DNA from: Virgibacillus sp. MSJ-26
Lineage (GTDB): Bacteria > Bacillota > Bacilli > Bacillales > Amphibacillaceae
Reading direction: 5' to 3'
NCBI RefSeq assembly: GCF_018918075.1
Contig: NZ_JAHLPW010000018.1
Coordinates: 1 to 64,000 of the forward strand
Length of the DNA stretch: 64,000 bases
The position numbers were made by a program, and so were the translations under genes. Positions 18,363 through 25,967 of this stretch are shown piece after piece. Below the pieces are notes generated by a model, which did no database searches, was not told the DNA's origin, and worked only from the letters and a program-made list of their open reading frames with translations. Every line of letters starts with the position of its first letter. Within the stretch, counting starts at the first letter, position 1.

Positions 18363-18432
18363 GTTCGATTCCCACCCCGAATTTTGGTTTGTACGTTAAC
18401 TAAAAATTCGTGGGTGGGTCGAACTCTTTTTT
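18363..18432 (+). terminator. terminator-like hairpin upstream of the GNAT gene
   Basis: GTTCGATTCCCACCCCGAAT pairs imperfectly with ATTCGTGGGTGGGTCGAAC and is followed by TCTTTTTT. Its left arm overlaps a tRNA T-arm-like sequence (GTGGGTTCGATTCCCAC). No gene lies on the plus strand between yfhF and here, so it may end a leader RNA, a small RNA or yfhF read-through. Confidence 0.6.
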
Positions 18433-18451
18433 CCTTTATAGCTCTATAGGA

Positions 18452-18476
18452 CCCTCCTACGCAAAAATAAGGAGGG
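18452..18476 (+). promoter_or_regulatory. hairpin sequestering the ribosome binding site of the GNAT gene
   Basis: CCCTCCT (18452-18458) is fully complementary to AGGAGGG (18470-18476), the only ribosome binding site of the gene at 18484. The loop is 11 nt. The folded form would hide the site. Confidence 0.55.
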
Positions 18477-18483
18477 CCTTTTC

Positions 18484-19035
18484 ATGTTAAAAAGACATGA
18501 TTTAAACGAAACACCAACTTTATTTGAGCTATTATCTCACCCTGAAGTTTATCCCTTTGTTCGTAACAACGCGGATACTTTGGACTCATTTTATTTTATG
18601 ATGAAGCAAACAATTGAAGCAGAAAATAATGATGAACTTTTTTCAAGAACAATATTGAACGAGTACAGTCAACCGATAGGGATGATTAGTTTATATGACG
18701 TTCAAGATAATTATGGTTTTTTGGCAACATGGATTGGCAAGCCTTATTTTGGAATGGGATATAACAGATTGGCTAAAGAGGAGTTTTTTGATGAGCTATT
18801 TTACACTCACAATATTGAAACAATCTTTATGAAAGTACGCACAACAAATCACCGTTCTTATAAAGCTGTCAGGAAATTGCCTTATGCAATCTTAGGAAAT
18901 AGCATTTACCAAGATATTTATAACAAAGTGAATTTTCTTGCACCAACTTATAATATATTTGCTATTACTAAGAAGCTATATAGTTCTTATAAGCAACTAG
19001 CGGTTCAGCCGGAAACTAATGAGGAAGTCATCTAA
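18484..19035 (+). CDS. GNAT family N-acetyltransferase
   Basis: This 183-residue protein resembles RimJ/RimL-type acetyltransferases. The conserved core includes QPIGMISLYDV, the acetyl-CoA-loop-like WIGKPYFGMGYN, and MKVRTTNHRSYKAVRKLPY. The acceptor is unknown. The classical RxxGxG/A loop is replaced by PYFGMG, so activity is likely but not certain. The ribosome binding site lies inside a hairpin. Confidence 0.82.
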   Translation: MLKRHDLNETPTLFELLSHPEVYPFVRNNADTLDSFYFMMKQTIEAENNDELFSRTILNEYSQPIGMISLYDVQDNYGFLATWIGKPYFGMGYNRLAKEEFFDELFYTHNIETIFMKVRTTNHRSYKAVRKLPYAILGNSIYQDIYNKVNFLAPTYNIFAITKKLYSSYKQLAVQPETNEEVI

Positions 19036-19051
19036 TCATTTATTTAATATG

Positions 19052-19088
19052 CCAATCAGCAGGGGGTTTCTTGTTGATTGGTTTTCTT
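19052..19088 (+). terminator. Rho-independent terminator of the GNAT gene
   Basis: The stem CCAATCAGCA / TGTTGATTGG is followed by TTTTCTTT, 17 bp after the stop codon. Confidence 0.8.
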
Positions 19089-19106
19089 TATGCACATTTT
19101 CATGCT

Positions 19107-19217
19107 AATATCCACAACACCCTGTTAACAACCTTCAAATATCCCTGTTAATTTTGTGGATATTTTAATTATATGTGACTAAATTAGCACACCACTTGTG
19201 TATAACCATGTGTATAA
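19107..19217. repeat. inverted and direct TGTGGATA-like repeats
   Basis: A perfect 11-bp inverted pair AATATCCACAA (19107-19117) / TTGTGGATATT (19154-19164) is followed by two direct TGTGTATAA copies (19197-19205, 19209-19217). Each 9-mer differs at one base from the DnaA-box consensus TGTGGATAA. The rest of this 310-bp gap holds only the leader of the SMR genes. Confidence 0.5.
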
Positions 19218-19345
19218 CGTTCATTACAGCCTCTAAACTTCATCTCTCTTAATATTACCTGAAACTGTGGTAAACTAAGACTGTGTGCTTCCAATAATGC
19301 CTTAATTTTAAGCTGAAGTACTGCATAATTGAGAGGAGATATTAA

Positions 19346-19681
19346 ATGCCGTGGATTTATGTTTTGTTCGCAGCAATCGTTGAAGTATTCTGGGTGATCG
19401 GTCTGAGATATTCCAGTACACTTTTAGAATGGCTCGGCACAACTGTTGCCATTGTTTTTAGTTTTTACTTTATTATTAAAGCGTGTGAAAGATTGCCATC
19501 TGGGACAGTCTATGCAGTTTTTACAGGCTCTGGAGCGGCAGCAATTGTATTGATAGATTTCTTCGTTTTTAACGCAAATTTTTCGACACCACAATTTTTC
19601 TTAATAGGCTTGATTATTATCGGAGTCGTTGGAATTAAATTGACGACGGATGAAGAAGTTCCAGAAAGAGAGGCTGGTTAA
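19346..19681 (+). CDS. SMR family efflux protein, subunit 1 (YkkC/SugE-like)
   Basis: This four-helix small multidrug resistance protein of 111 residues has the membrane glutamate in AAIVEVFWVIGLRYS, the hallmark of SMR antiporters. The start follows AGAGGAG. It is followed after 2 bp by a second SMR gene, so the pair probably forms a heterodimeric exporter like YkkCD or YvdRS. Substrates could be guanidinium or lipophilic cations. No guanidine-I riboswitch was found upstream. Confidence 0.88.
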   Translation: MPWIYVLFAAIVEVFWVIGLRYSSTLLEWLGTTVAIVFSFYFIIKACERLPSGTVYAVFTGSGAAAIVLIDFFVFNANFSTPQFFLIGLIIIGVVGIKLTTDEEVPEREAG

Positions 19682-19683
19682 TT

Positions 19684-19998
19684 TTGTATTGGCTTTTTTT
19701 AATCATTGCAAGCTTCGGTGAAATTTTTGGTGTGATGAGCATCAACTTATATATTCAAAAAAAGACGATAGGTCGCCTGACGTTAGTTGTCGTAACATTT
19801 GGTTTCGGCTTTTTATTTCTATCTATGGCTATGCGTGGCATTCCACTAGGAACCGCTTATGCTATTTGGACTGGTTTAGGCGCTGCGGGAGCTGTCTTAA
19901 TGGGGATCTTCTTTTTCAACGAATCTGCAAGTTGGAAACGAATTGCCTTTTTATTTTGCATTATCGCTGGTGCCGTCGGTTTAAAATTATTAGAATAA
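19684..19998 (+). CDS. SMR family efflux protein, subunit 2 (YkkD-like)
   Basis: This is the second member of the SMR pair: 104 residues, four hydrophobic helices, and the conserved glutamate in ASFGEIFGVMS. It starts with TTG, 10 nt after GAGAGG located in the end of the first gene, which implies translational coupling. It lacks the C-terminal charged tail of its partner. Confidence 0.86.
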   Translation: MYWLFLIIASFGEIFGVMSINLYIQKKTIGRLTLVVVTFGFGFLFLSMAMRGIPLGTAYAIWTGLGAAGAVLMGIFFFNESASWKRIAFLFCIIAGAVGLKLLE

Positions 19999-20065
19999 CA
20001 TCCAAAGTGAAACCTTTTCCTAAAATCTAACGTATGTAATTTATAGAAAAAGATGAGGTGAACAT

Positions 20066-20269
20066 ATGGAAGAAGTTGTAAGCAACATTAACTGGGCAGT
20101 CATAGCTCCTCTACTCGTCATTCAGTTTATTTTGCTTGTCGTTGCCCTAATTGATTGGATTCGGATAAGAGAAACAAATGGTCCAAAATGGCTATGGCTA
20201 ATTATTATTTTATTTGTAGGCACTCTCGGACCTGTGCTCTATTTTATAATAGGAAGGAAAAATGAGTAA
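20066..20269 (+). CDS. yxlE: PLDc_N domain membrane protein (YxlE-like)
   Basis: This 67-residue protein has two hydrophobic helices and the conserved PLDc_N/YxlE pattern (ALIDWIRIRE ... KWLWLIIILFVGTLGPVLYF). In B. subtilis YxlE is a negative regulator in the sigY operon, beside the ABC genes yxlF and yxlG. Here it overlaps the ATPase gene by one base (TAATG), but no sigY, yxlC or yxlD precedes it. The start follows GATGAGGTG. Confidence 0.82.
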   Translation: MEEVVSNINWAVIAPLLVIQFILLVVALIDWIRIRETNGPKWLWLIIILFVGTLGPVLYFIIGRKNE

Positions 20270-21177
20270 TGACCATACTTAAAGTCAATGAAGTTTCCAA
20301 AATATATGATAAAAAAGCAGCCATTAAAGATGTTAGCTTTTCATTTGAAAGTGGAAAGTGTATTGCTTTAATTGGTCCGAATGGTGCTGGCAAAACGACC
20401 ATTTTACGAACATTAGCCGGTTTATTAAAACCTACGTCAGGAACTATCACATTTCAAGGGCAAAAAGCAAATGACGACATTCGCAAGGTGATTGGTTATC
20501 TTCCGCAACACCCTCACTTTCCCGGTTGGATGACTGGAGAGGAATTTCTCATTTTCAGCGGGCAACTCGCATATCTAACTAAAGAGACGGCGAGCGAACG
20601 TGCTATCGAATTATTAAATAAAATGGGACTTTTAGATGTTAAAAATAAAACGATTAAAACATATTCTGGAGGTATGAAGCAACGGCTTGGCATCGCTCAA
20701 GCGATTATCCACAATCCAAAACTCCTTATGTTGGATGAACCTGTTTCCTCACTGGATCCACTTGGAAGAAGGGAAGTTCTAACCTTAATGGAAGATCTGA
20801 AAGAGCAAATGACCATATTATTTTCAACACATATTTTATCAGACGCGGATGAAATAAGTGATGAGCTCCTTCTCTTAAATGAGGGGGAACTTATTGAGGC
20901 AGGCACAATAAGTGAATTGAGACAAAAATATCAGACTACAATTATTGAGCTTCAATTCCAAGATAATTTAAAAAAATATCAAGAAAAGGTGAATGTCCTC
21001 GCTTCTGTTGTAAACAGTACGATCAAACGTAATACTTTATATGTGAGCGTCACAAACAGCGCCCAGGCGAGAAGAGACATTCTACATGCCGCTTCTGCTA
21101 ATCAGTGGACTTTAACGAGCTTTTCTATTAATCAAGCTTCACTTGAAGATATGTTTATGAAGGTGGTTAAAACATGA
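20269..21177 (+). CDS. yxlF: ABC transporter ATP-binding protein (YxlF-like)
   Basis: This 302-residue ATPase has Walker A GPNGAGKTT, the signature SGGMKQRLG, Walker B LLMLDEPVSSLDP and the H-loop STH. A C-terminal extension of about 80 residues is typical of ABC-2-type exporter ATPases. It overlaps yxlG by 4 bp (ATGA). The transported substrate is unknown. Confidence 0.88.
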   Translation: MTILKVNEVSKIYDKKAAIKDVSFSFESGKCIALIGPNGAGKTTILRTLAGLLKPTSGTITFQGQKANDDIRKVIGYLPQHPHFPGWMTGEEFLIFSGQLAYLTKETASERAIELLNKMGLLDVKNKTIKTYSGGMKQRLGIAQAIIHNPKLLMLDEPVSSLDPLGRREVLTLMEDLKEQMTILFSTHILSDADEISDELLLLNEGELIEAGTISELRQKYQTTIIELQFQDNLKKYQEKVNVLASVVNSTIKRNTLYVSVTNSAQARRDILHAASANQWTLTSFSINQASLEDMFMKVVKT

Positions 21178-21953
21178 CACAATGGTTGACCCTTTTTAGA
21201 AAAGAAATGAGTGAATATTGGCGTAATTTAAAATGGATTTGGGTACCTCTAGTCATTATCTTACTGGCCATTATGGACCCAATCACATCGTATTACTTAC
21301 CGCAAATTATAGAGTTATCTGGAGATTTACCTGAAGGATCAACCTTTGATTTACCAACTCCTTCACCGCCTGAAGCGATTATGATGAGTCTCTCTCAACT
21401 GAGTAGTCTAGGCGCCCTAATTCTTATTCTTATTTCGATGGGGTCTATTTCCGGTGAACAACAAACAGGTATTACTGAAATGATCCTTGTTAAACCTGTG
21501 TCATTTGCAAATTATGTATTAGCCAAATGGGCAGCTCTTGTATTGCTTATTTGGGTCTCGTTAATTTTAGGTATACTCGCCAGTTGGTACTATACCAATA
21601 TCTTGTTCGGCTCTTTATCTTTTATCTCATTCATACAAATTGTTTGTTTCTACGGTCTGTGGCTAACACTAGTTGCCACTATATCTATTTTTTATAACAC
21701 TTTAGTAAAATCGCCTGGTTTTGTAGCATTTCTAACGATTAGTACATTAATGGTAATGAGTATTATTACACAATTATTCGGTAGTCATCTAAAGTGGAGC
21801 CCGAATAACTTATCAAACCATATCAACGAGATGCTGATCTTTAATGAAGTGTCTATATCACTTATTGCTACAGCTCTTGTCACGTTATGCTTAATTGTTA
21901 TTTTACTAATCGGCTCATTCTCTATATTTAAAACAAAGGAACTAGGCAAATAA
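21174..21953 (+). CDS. yxlG: ABC-2 type transporter permease (YxlG-like)
   Basis: This 259-residue integral membrane protein has about six helices and the usual large extracytoplasmic loop after the first helix (residues 45-75). It is the partner of the preceding ATPase, translationally coupled to it by a 4-bp overlap. ISGEQQTGITEMILVKPV is the conserved coupling region of ABC-2 permeases. Confidence 0.86.
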   Translation: MTQWLTLFRKEMSEYWRNLKWIWVPLVIILLAIMDPITSYYLPQIIELSGDLPEGSTFDLPTPSPPEAIMMSLSQLSSLGALILILISMGSISGEQQTGITEMILVKPVSFANYVLAKWAALVLLIWVSLILGILASWYYTNILFGSLSFISFIQIVCFYGLWLTLVATISIFYNTLVKSPGFVAFLTISTLMVMSIITQLFGSHLKWSPNNLSNHINEMLIFNEVSISLIATALVTLCLIVILLIGSFSIFKTKELGK

Positions 21954-21957
21954 ATAT

Positions 21958-22003
21958 AAAAAAGCGATTTAACAATCCTTTCGTTGCTAAATCGCTTTTT
22001 TAT
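21958..22003. terminator. bidirectional terminator after yxlG
   Basis: The stem AAGCGATTTA / TAAATCGCTT with T run lies between convergent yxlG and the MBL hydrolase gene. Confidence 0.88.
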
Positions 22004-22051
22004 TATAGTTTGTTTATATTGAAAGTCATCCGGAACCCCTCTCACTAGAAT

Positions 22052-22927
22052 CTAGCCTGCTTTTTCGAGAATTCCTTCATTTGGACTTTTTTCTGTTTCA
22101 ATAAAATAATTTTTACCATTAGTTAAAATGATAATATCTCCAAAGACAGCGGTTGAATATATAAGAGTATCTAATTTATTTAAATTCGTAACTACGCGAT
22201 CGACAGGATGGCCAAATCGATTTCTTTTTTTATAAGTTAGTAAAGCCACTTTCGGATCCACTTTTTTTAAAAATTTCATTGAACTACTCGTTTTTGATCC
22301 ATGATGAGCGATTTTGATAATATCAGCTTTTAAATTATATTTTTCAACTAATCGTTTTTCTTGCCCTTTTCCTACGTCACCCATAAATAGAAACGCCATA
22401 TCCTTATAGGTCATTTTTAAAACAATAGATGATTGGTTACTATTTTTCCCTTTTTTATGAGTGTTTAAAACGTTAATAGTCAATTCAGAATCAAGACGTA
22501 CCTCATCCTTTTCAGTTGCCAAGTTAAATAAAATATCTTGTTTTCTAATTTCATTTAAATAACGTGCATAGGTTCTAGTGTGATGGAGTTTCCCCGAATC
22601 AAGGACTTGCTTTACTTCAACTTCTCTCATCACATCGACAAGTCCACCAATATGATCGTAATCCGGATGTGTAGCAATGACTAAATCCAATTTTTTAACT
22701 TTTTGCTCCTCTAAATAACTTAAAACTTTCGTACCGTACTCAGGTCTGCCTCCATCAATTAAAATATACTTTTCATTAGGCGTCTCAATCAATATACTAT
22801 CTCCTTGGCCGACATCAATAATGTGGACTTTCATTTCTTTCGGTAGTTTATCAGCATTAACGGATGATAGTGGCAAAGAGGTAAAGAATAACATTACAAA
22901 AATTAGTGCATATCGTAAATATCCCAT
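22052..22927 (-). CDS. secreted ComEC/Rec2-like metallo-beta-lactamase-fold hydrolase
   Basis: This 291-residue protein has an N-terminal signal or anchor helix and a complete metallo-beta-lactamase fold resembling the C-terminal domain of ComEC. Metal ligands are in THPDYDHIGG, FMGDVG and IAHHGSKTSSS. Stand-alone proteins of this type are predicted exported nucleases or phosphodiesterases; the substrate is unproven. The start at 22927 lies 11 nt after AAAGGAAG. An upstream in-frame TTG is possible. Confidence 0.83.
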   Translation of the reverse strand: MGYLRYALIFVMLFFTSLPLSSVNADKLPKEMKVHIIDVGQGDSILIETPNEKYILIDGGRPEYGTKVLSYLEEQKVKKLDLVIATHPDYDHIGGLVDVMREVEVKQVLDSGKLHHTRTYARYLNEIRKQDILFNLATEKDEVRLDSELTINVLNTHKKGKNSNQSSIVLKMTYKDMAFLFMGDVGKGQEKRLVEKYNLKADIIKIAHHGSKTSSSMKFLKKVDPKVALLTYKKRNRFGHPVDRVVTNLNKLDTLIYSTAVFGDIIILTNGKNYFIETEKSPNEGILEKAG

Positions 22928-23048
22928 CGCATCATTAACTTCCTTTATCAATAATCATATTTTATCTTTTCACAAACAGAAGTTTTATATCCCAAATTTC
23001 CCGAAGAAAAATACACCAATCTATGTACGCCTCTTAAGCAGGATATAA

Positions 23049-23084
23049 AAAAGATCAATCCCGAATTATCAGGATTGATCTTTT
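23049..23084 (-). terminator. Rho-independent terminator of clpE
   Basis: The perfect stem AAAGATCAATCC / GGATTGATCTTT is followed by T residues on the minus strand, directly after the clpE stop. Confidence 0.88.
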
Positions 23085-23091
23085 AATTTAT

Positions 23092-25221
23092 TTATGCTTT
23101 TTGGACGGCAATATCATTATCTTCTACTACAATATTGACCTCATCTACATGATCTTGTTCTAAGATTAAATCTGTAAGTTGATCTTCAATTTTATCTTGG
23201 ATAACACGACGTAATGGTCTTGCACCAAAACGTGGGTCATAGCCTAAATCGACGAGTTGCTCTTTAGCTTCATCGGTAATGTGGAAGGTAATGTCATTTT
23301 CTTCAATAGTATCGTGGAGTTCAGTAAGCATAAGATCCACAATTTCTAATAAATGTTCTTTGTTTAGTTCATTGAAGTTAACGATAGAGTCAAATCTGTT
23401 AAGAAATTCTGGTTTAAAGTAATTACTTAACATTTCAAGTGTTGTTACTGAATCGTGTGCATCTGGGTTGAAGCCTACATTAATTTCTTTGACACCTGTA
23501 CCAGCATTACTTGTCATAATGATAACAGCATCTTTAAAGCTAACGGACCGACCATGTGAATCTGTCAAATGACCATCTTCCATGATTTGTAGGAATGTGT
23601 TTTGTACATCTGGATGTGCTTTTTCAATTTCATCAACTAAGATGATTGAATAAGGATTGTGACGAACACGCTCAGTTAATTGACCTGCTTCTTCGTGGCC
23701 AATATATCCTGGAGGTGAACCAATGATTTTAGACACAGAGTGTTTTTCCATATACTCACTCATATCAAGGCGAATTAATGAATCGCGAGAACCAAATAGT
23801 TCTTCTGCTAACACTTTGGTCAATTCTGTTTTACCAACACCTGTCGGTCCGACGAATAAGAATGAACCAATCGGTCTTTCTTTCGCTTTAAGTCCTGCAC
23901 GGCTACGGCGAATAGCTTTAGCTACTTTATCAATCGCTTCTTGTTGACCAATAACTTTTTGACTTAAGTTTTGACCAAGATTTCTCATTTGCTCTTGTTC
24001 ATCAGCTTGAAGTTTTGTAACAGGGATACCTGTTTTTTCTTCAACAAGTAATTGAATATCAGATACATCTACGTTCAACACTTTTTCCGTATCTTCGCTT
24101 TTCTCTAATTGTTTTTGAAGTTGGATTTCTTGATAACGTAAATGTGCTGCGCGTTCATAATCTTCTTGTTCTGCTGCCGCTTCTTTTTCTTTGATTACTT
24201 CCTGCAAACGATGATCAATGGAATCAACATCTCTGTCTGAGTTTTTCAAATTGAGGCGTGAACCGACTTCATCCATCAAGTCAATGGCTTTATCTGGTAA
24301 GAAACGATCTTGTATATAGCGATTTGAAAGATTGACGAAGGCACGAATGGTTTCATCAGAATAGTTAACATCATGGAATTCTTCGTATCGTTCTTTAATA
24401 CCTTCTAGGATCAAAATCGCTTCTTCCGGTGTTGGTTCTTTAACTATGATTGGCTGTAAGCGTCGTTCGAGTGCAGCGTCTTTTTCAATTTGACGGTATT
24501 CTTTTAATGTTGTGGCACCGATTAATTGTAATTCACCGCGTGCTAAGGCAGGTTTTAAAATATTTCCTGCATCCATTTGTGAACTTTCAGCAGTACCTGC
24601 ACCTACTAACAAGTGAATTTCATCTACAAATAAGATAACGTCTTCTCTTGTTTTTAGTTCTTCGATTAATTGTTTCATGCGTTCTTCAAATTGTCCGCGA
24701 ATGCCTGTATTGGCTACTAATGAAGCGACATCAAGTAAATAAACTTCTTTGTTCATTAGTTTCGTTGGTACACTACCTTCGACAATTTTTACTGCAAGAC
24801 CTTCTGCGATAGCTGTTTTACCGACACCTGGTTCACCGATTAAAACTGGATTATTTTTATTTCGACGATTTAATGTTTCAATTACACGTTTAATTTCATT
24901 GTCACGGCCAATAACTGAATCAACTAAACCAGATCTAGCATCATCTGTTATATTTTTACCAAGTTGGTCTAATAGACCATTACCTTTATTTGTCTTTTGT
25001 TTTGTTCTTGTTCCGGTTTGACCTTGACCACCTGCTTGGAAAAAGCCATTGGAAAATGCGTCATTGGCGTTTTCACCTGAGAAAAAGTTTTCTGGATTTG
25101 CCACTTTTCCTTGAAGTTCTTGAAAGCAATCATTACATAAATGCATCTGCATGCGACGATTATTAATTTGCATTGTCATATTCACAGTTGCATCATTCAT
25201 TTGGCAATACTGACATTTCAT
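23092..25221 (-). CDS. clpE: ATP-dependent Clp protease ATP-binding subunit ClpE
   Basis: This 709-residue AAA+ unfoldase of the HSP100 family works with ClpP. An N-terminal zinc finger (CQYC ... CNDC, residues 3-33) identifies ClpE. The first ATPase module has GEPGVGKTA, the second has GPTGVGKTE, and a UVR-like coiled segment ([20 protein letters not shown]) lies between them. It disassembles protein aggregates after heat stress. The gene has two CtsR operators over its promoter. The start follows AGGAGG. Confidence 0.97.
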   Translation of the reverse strand: MKCQYCQMNDATVNMTMQINNRRMQMHLCNDCFQELQGKVANPENFFSGENANDAFSNGFFQAGGQGQTGTRTKQKTNKGNGLLDQLGKNITDDARSGLVDSVIGRDNEIKRVIETLNRRNKNNPVLIGEPGVGKTAIAEGLAVKIVEGSVPTKLMNKEVYLLDVASLVANTGIRGQFEERMKQLIEELKTREDVILFVDEIHLLVGAGTAESSQMDAGNILKPALARGELQLIGATTLKEYRQIEKDAALERRLQPIIVKEPTPEEAILILEGIKERYEEFHDVNYSDETIRAFVNLSNRYIQDRFLPDKAIDLMDEVGSRLNLKNSDRDVDSIDHRLQEVIKEKEAAAEQEDYERAAHLRYQEIQLQKQLEKSEDTEKVLNVDVSDIQLLVEEKTGIPVTKLQADEQEQMRNLGQNLSQKVIGQQEAIDKVAKAIRRSRAGLKAKERPIGSFLFVGPTGVGKTELTKVLAEELFGSRDSLIRLDMSEYMEKHSVSKIIGSPPGYIGHEEAGQLTERVRHNPYSIILVDEIEKAHPDVQNTFLQIMEDGHLTDSHGRSVSFKDAVIIMTSNAGTGVKEINVGFNPDAHDSVTTLEMLSNYFKPEFLNRFDSIVNFNELNKEHLLEIVDLMLTELHDTIEENDITFHITDEAKEQLVDLGYDPRFGARPLRRVIQDKIEDQLTDLILEQDHVDEVNIVVEDNDIAVQKA

Positions 25222-25286
25222 TTTCCATTCCTCCTATATAATAATTCTTTTCATATATTAAAATCACTTGCCAGTCTTACTTTGAC

Positions 25287-25303
25287 TTTGACTATCTTTG
25301 ACC
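25287..25303 (-). promoter_or_regulatory. CtsR operator, downstream copy
   Basis: The minus strand reads GGTCAAAGATAGTCAAA, a perfect match to the CtsR heptad direct repeat (A/G)GTCAAANAN(A/G)GTCAAA. It lies just downstream of the clpE -10 element. A further AGTCAAAG follows. Confidence 0.92.
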
Positions 25304-25313
25304 TTATGACTAC

Positions 25314-25342
25314 ATTATACTCTGACCTTCTTTGACTTTCAA
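25314..25342 (-). promoter_or_regulatory. clpE promoter
   Basis: The minus strand has TTGAAA at 25342-25337, a 17-nt spacer and TATAAT at 25319-25314. CtsR boxes cover the spacer and the region after the -10. Confidence 0.9.
25321..25337 (-). promoter_or_regulatory. CtsR operator, spacer copy
   Basis: The minus strand reads AGTCAAAGAAGGTCAGA, one mismatch from the CtsR consensus. It lies between the -35 and -10 elements, so bound CtsR would block RNA polymerase. Confidence 0.85.
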
Positions 25343-25489
25343 GTCTTTTTGCTTATTTTTTTTAAAAAGTTTCTTTTGATGAGAGCTTTGCTTATTGAAG
25401 CTGTTTGCCACCCTGCCACGATAAACAATATCCCCTTTGAAAGAATTCATTAAACATAACTTTTGAATTAAAATACTCTTTGACCTTTT

Positions 25490-25540
25490 ATAAAAAACAA
25501 AAAATCCTATTAAAGAGGATTTAATTCTTTAATAGGATTC
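25490..25540 (-). terminator. Rho-independent terminator downstream of the acyl-CoA synthetase gene
   Basis: A perfect 14-bp stem AATCCTATTAAAGA / TCTTTAATAGGATT is followed on the minus strand by a T-rich tract. It is about 430 bp after the stop at 25968, with a family B repeat in between. Confidence 0.8.
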
Positions 25541-25705
25541 TTTACTAAATTTCTTCTTATATATATAGTCAACTTTCGCATTATGTAATCAACGAATAAC
25601 CCTTGTGATCATAGCGGTAGGATAAGATACATTGCACCAGTTCACTATTGGATGAACCGCCCCATAATAATATATATTACATTAATCAAAGAGAAACCAT
25701 AATTA

Positions 25706-25826
25706 TAGCGGAGGAAATACGCTGAGACTCCTGTGGGAGCTGAGGCCTAGATGAGACCCCGCAGAGCGTTAAGCTCGAGGAGGCTCATCAGCCACCCACG
25801 GAAAGCGAAGCGTATTTCCATAGCGA
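25706..25826 (+). repeat. dispersed repeat family B, short copy (B1)
   Basis: This 121-bp element starts TAGCGGAGGAAATACGCT and ends AGCGTATTTCCATAGCG. The ends form a perfect 11-bp stem (25713-25723 with 25809-25819). The interior has GAGACTCCTGTGGGAG and GAGACCCCG/CGAGGAGGCTC pairings. Related copies lie at 38649, 58375 and, degraded, at 9094, 9345, 38459 and 58193. The rest of the 745-bp gap before clpE holds only the terminator at 25490 and the clpE promoter. Confidence 0.8.
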
Positions 25827-25967
25827 TGGTTCAACGGTTAACTAAAGTTCTATTTTGAGAAACAGCTCCATTTAAACAAATTGTCAAGAAGATGACTAGA
25901 AAAACTATTAGTTTAGTCCCATTCACTATTTAAGCTTATTCTATTGATGCGAAAGTGGAATAAATTG

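Noticed and set aside
18124..18375. Minus-strand ORF of 83 codons with the peptide GIEPTRTSRTGG
   Set aside because: It lacks a ribosome binding site, crosses a GC-rich patch, an AT-rich stretch and a T-arm-like hairpin, and matches no family I know.
18313..18385. Possible tRNA gene (GTGGGTTCGATTCCCAC T-arm)
   Set aside because: No matching 5' acceptor strand, D-arm or anticodon arm could be placed upstream, and the T-arm sequence is better explained as one arm of a terminator-like hairpin.
19088..19345. Guanidine-I (ykkC) riboswitch before the SMR pair
   Set aside because: None of the conserved ykkC motifs (such as CUAGGGUUCCG or ACCGG repeats) is present.
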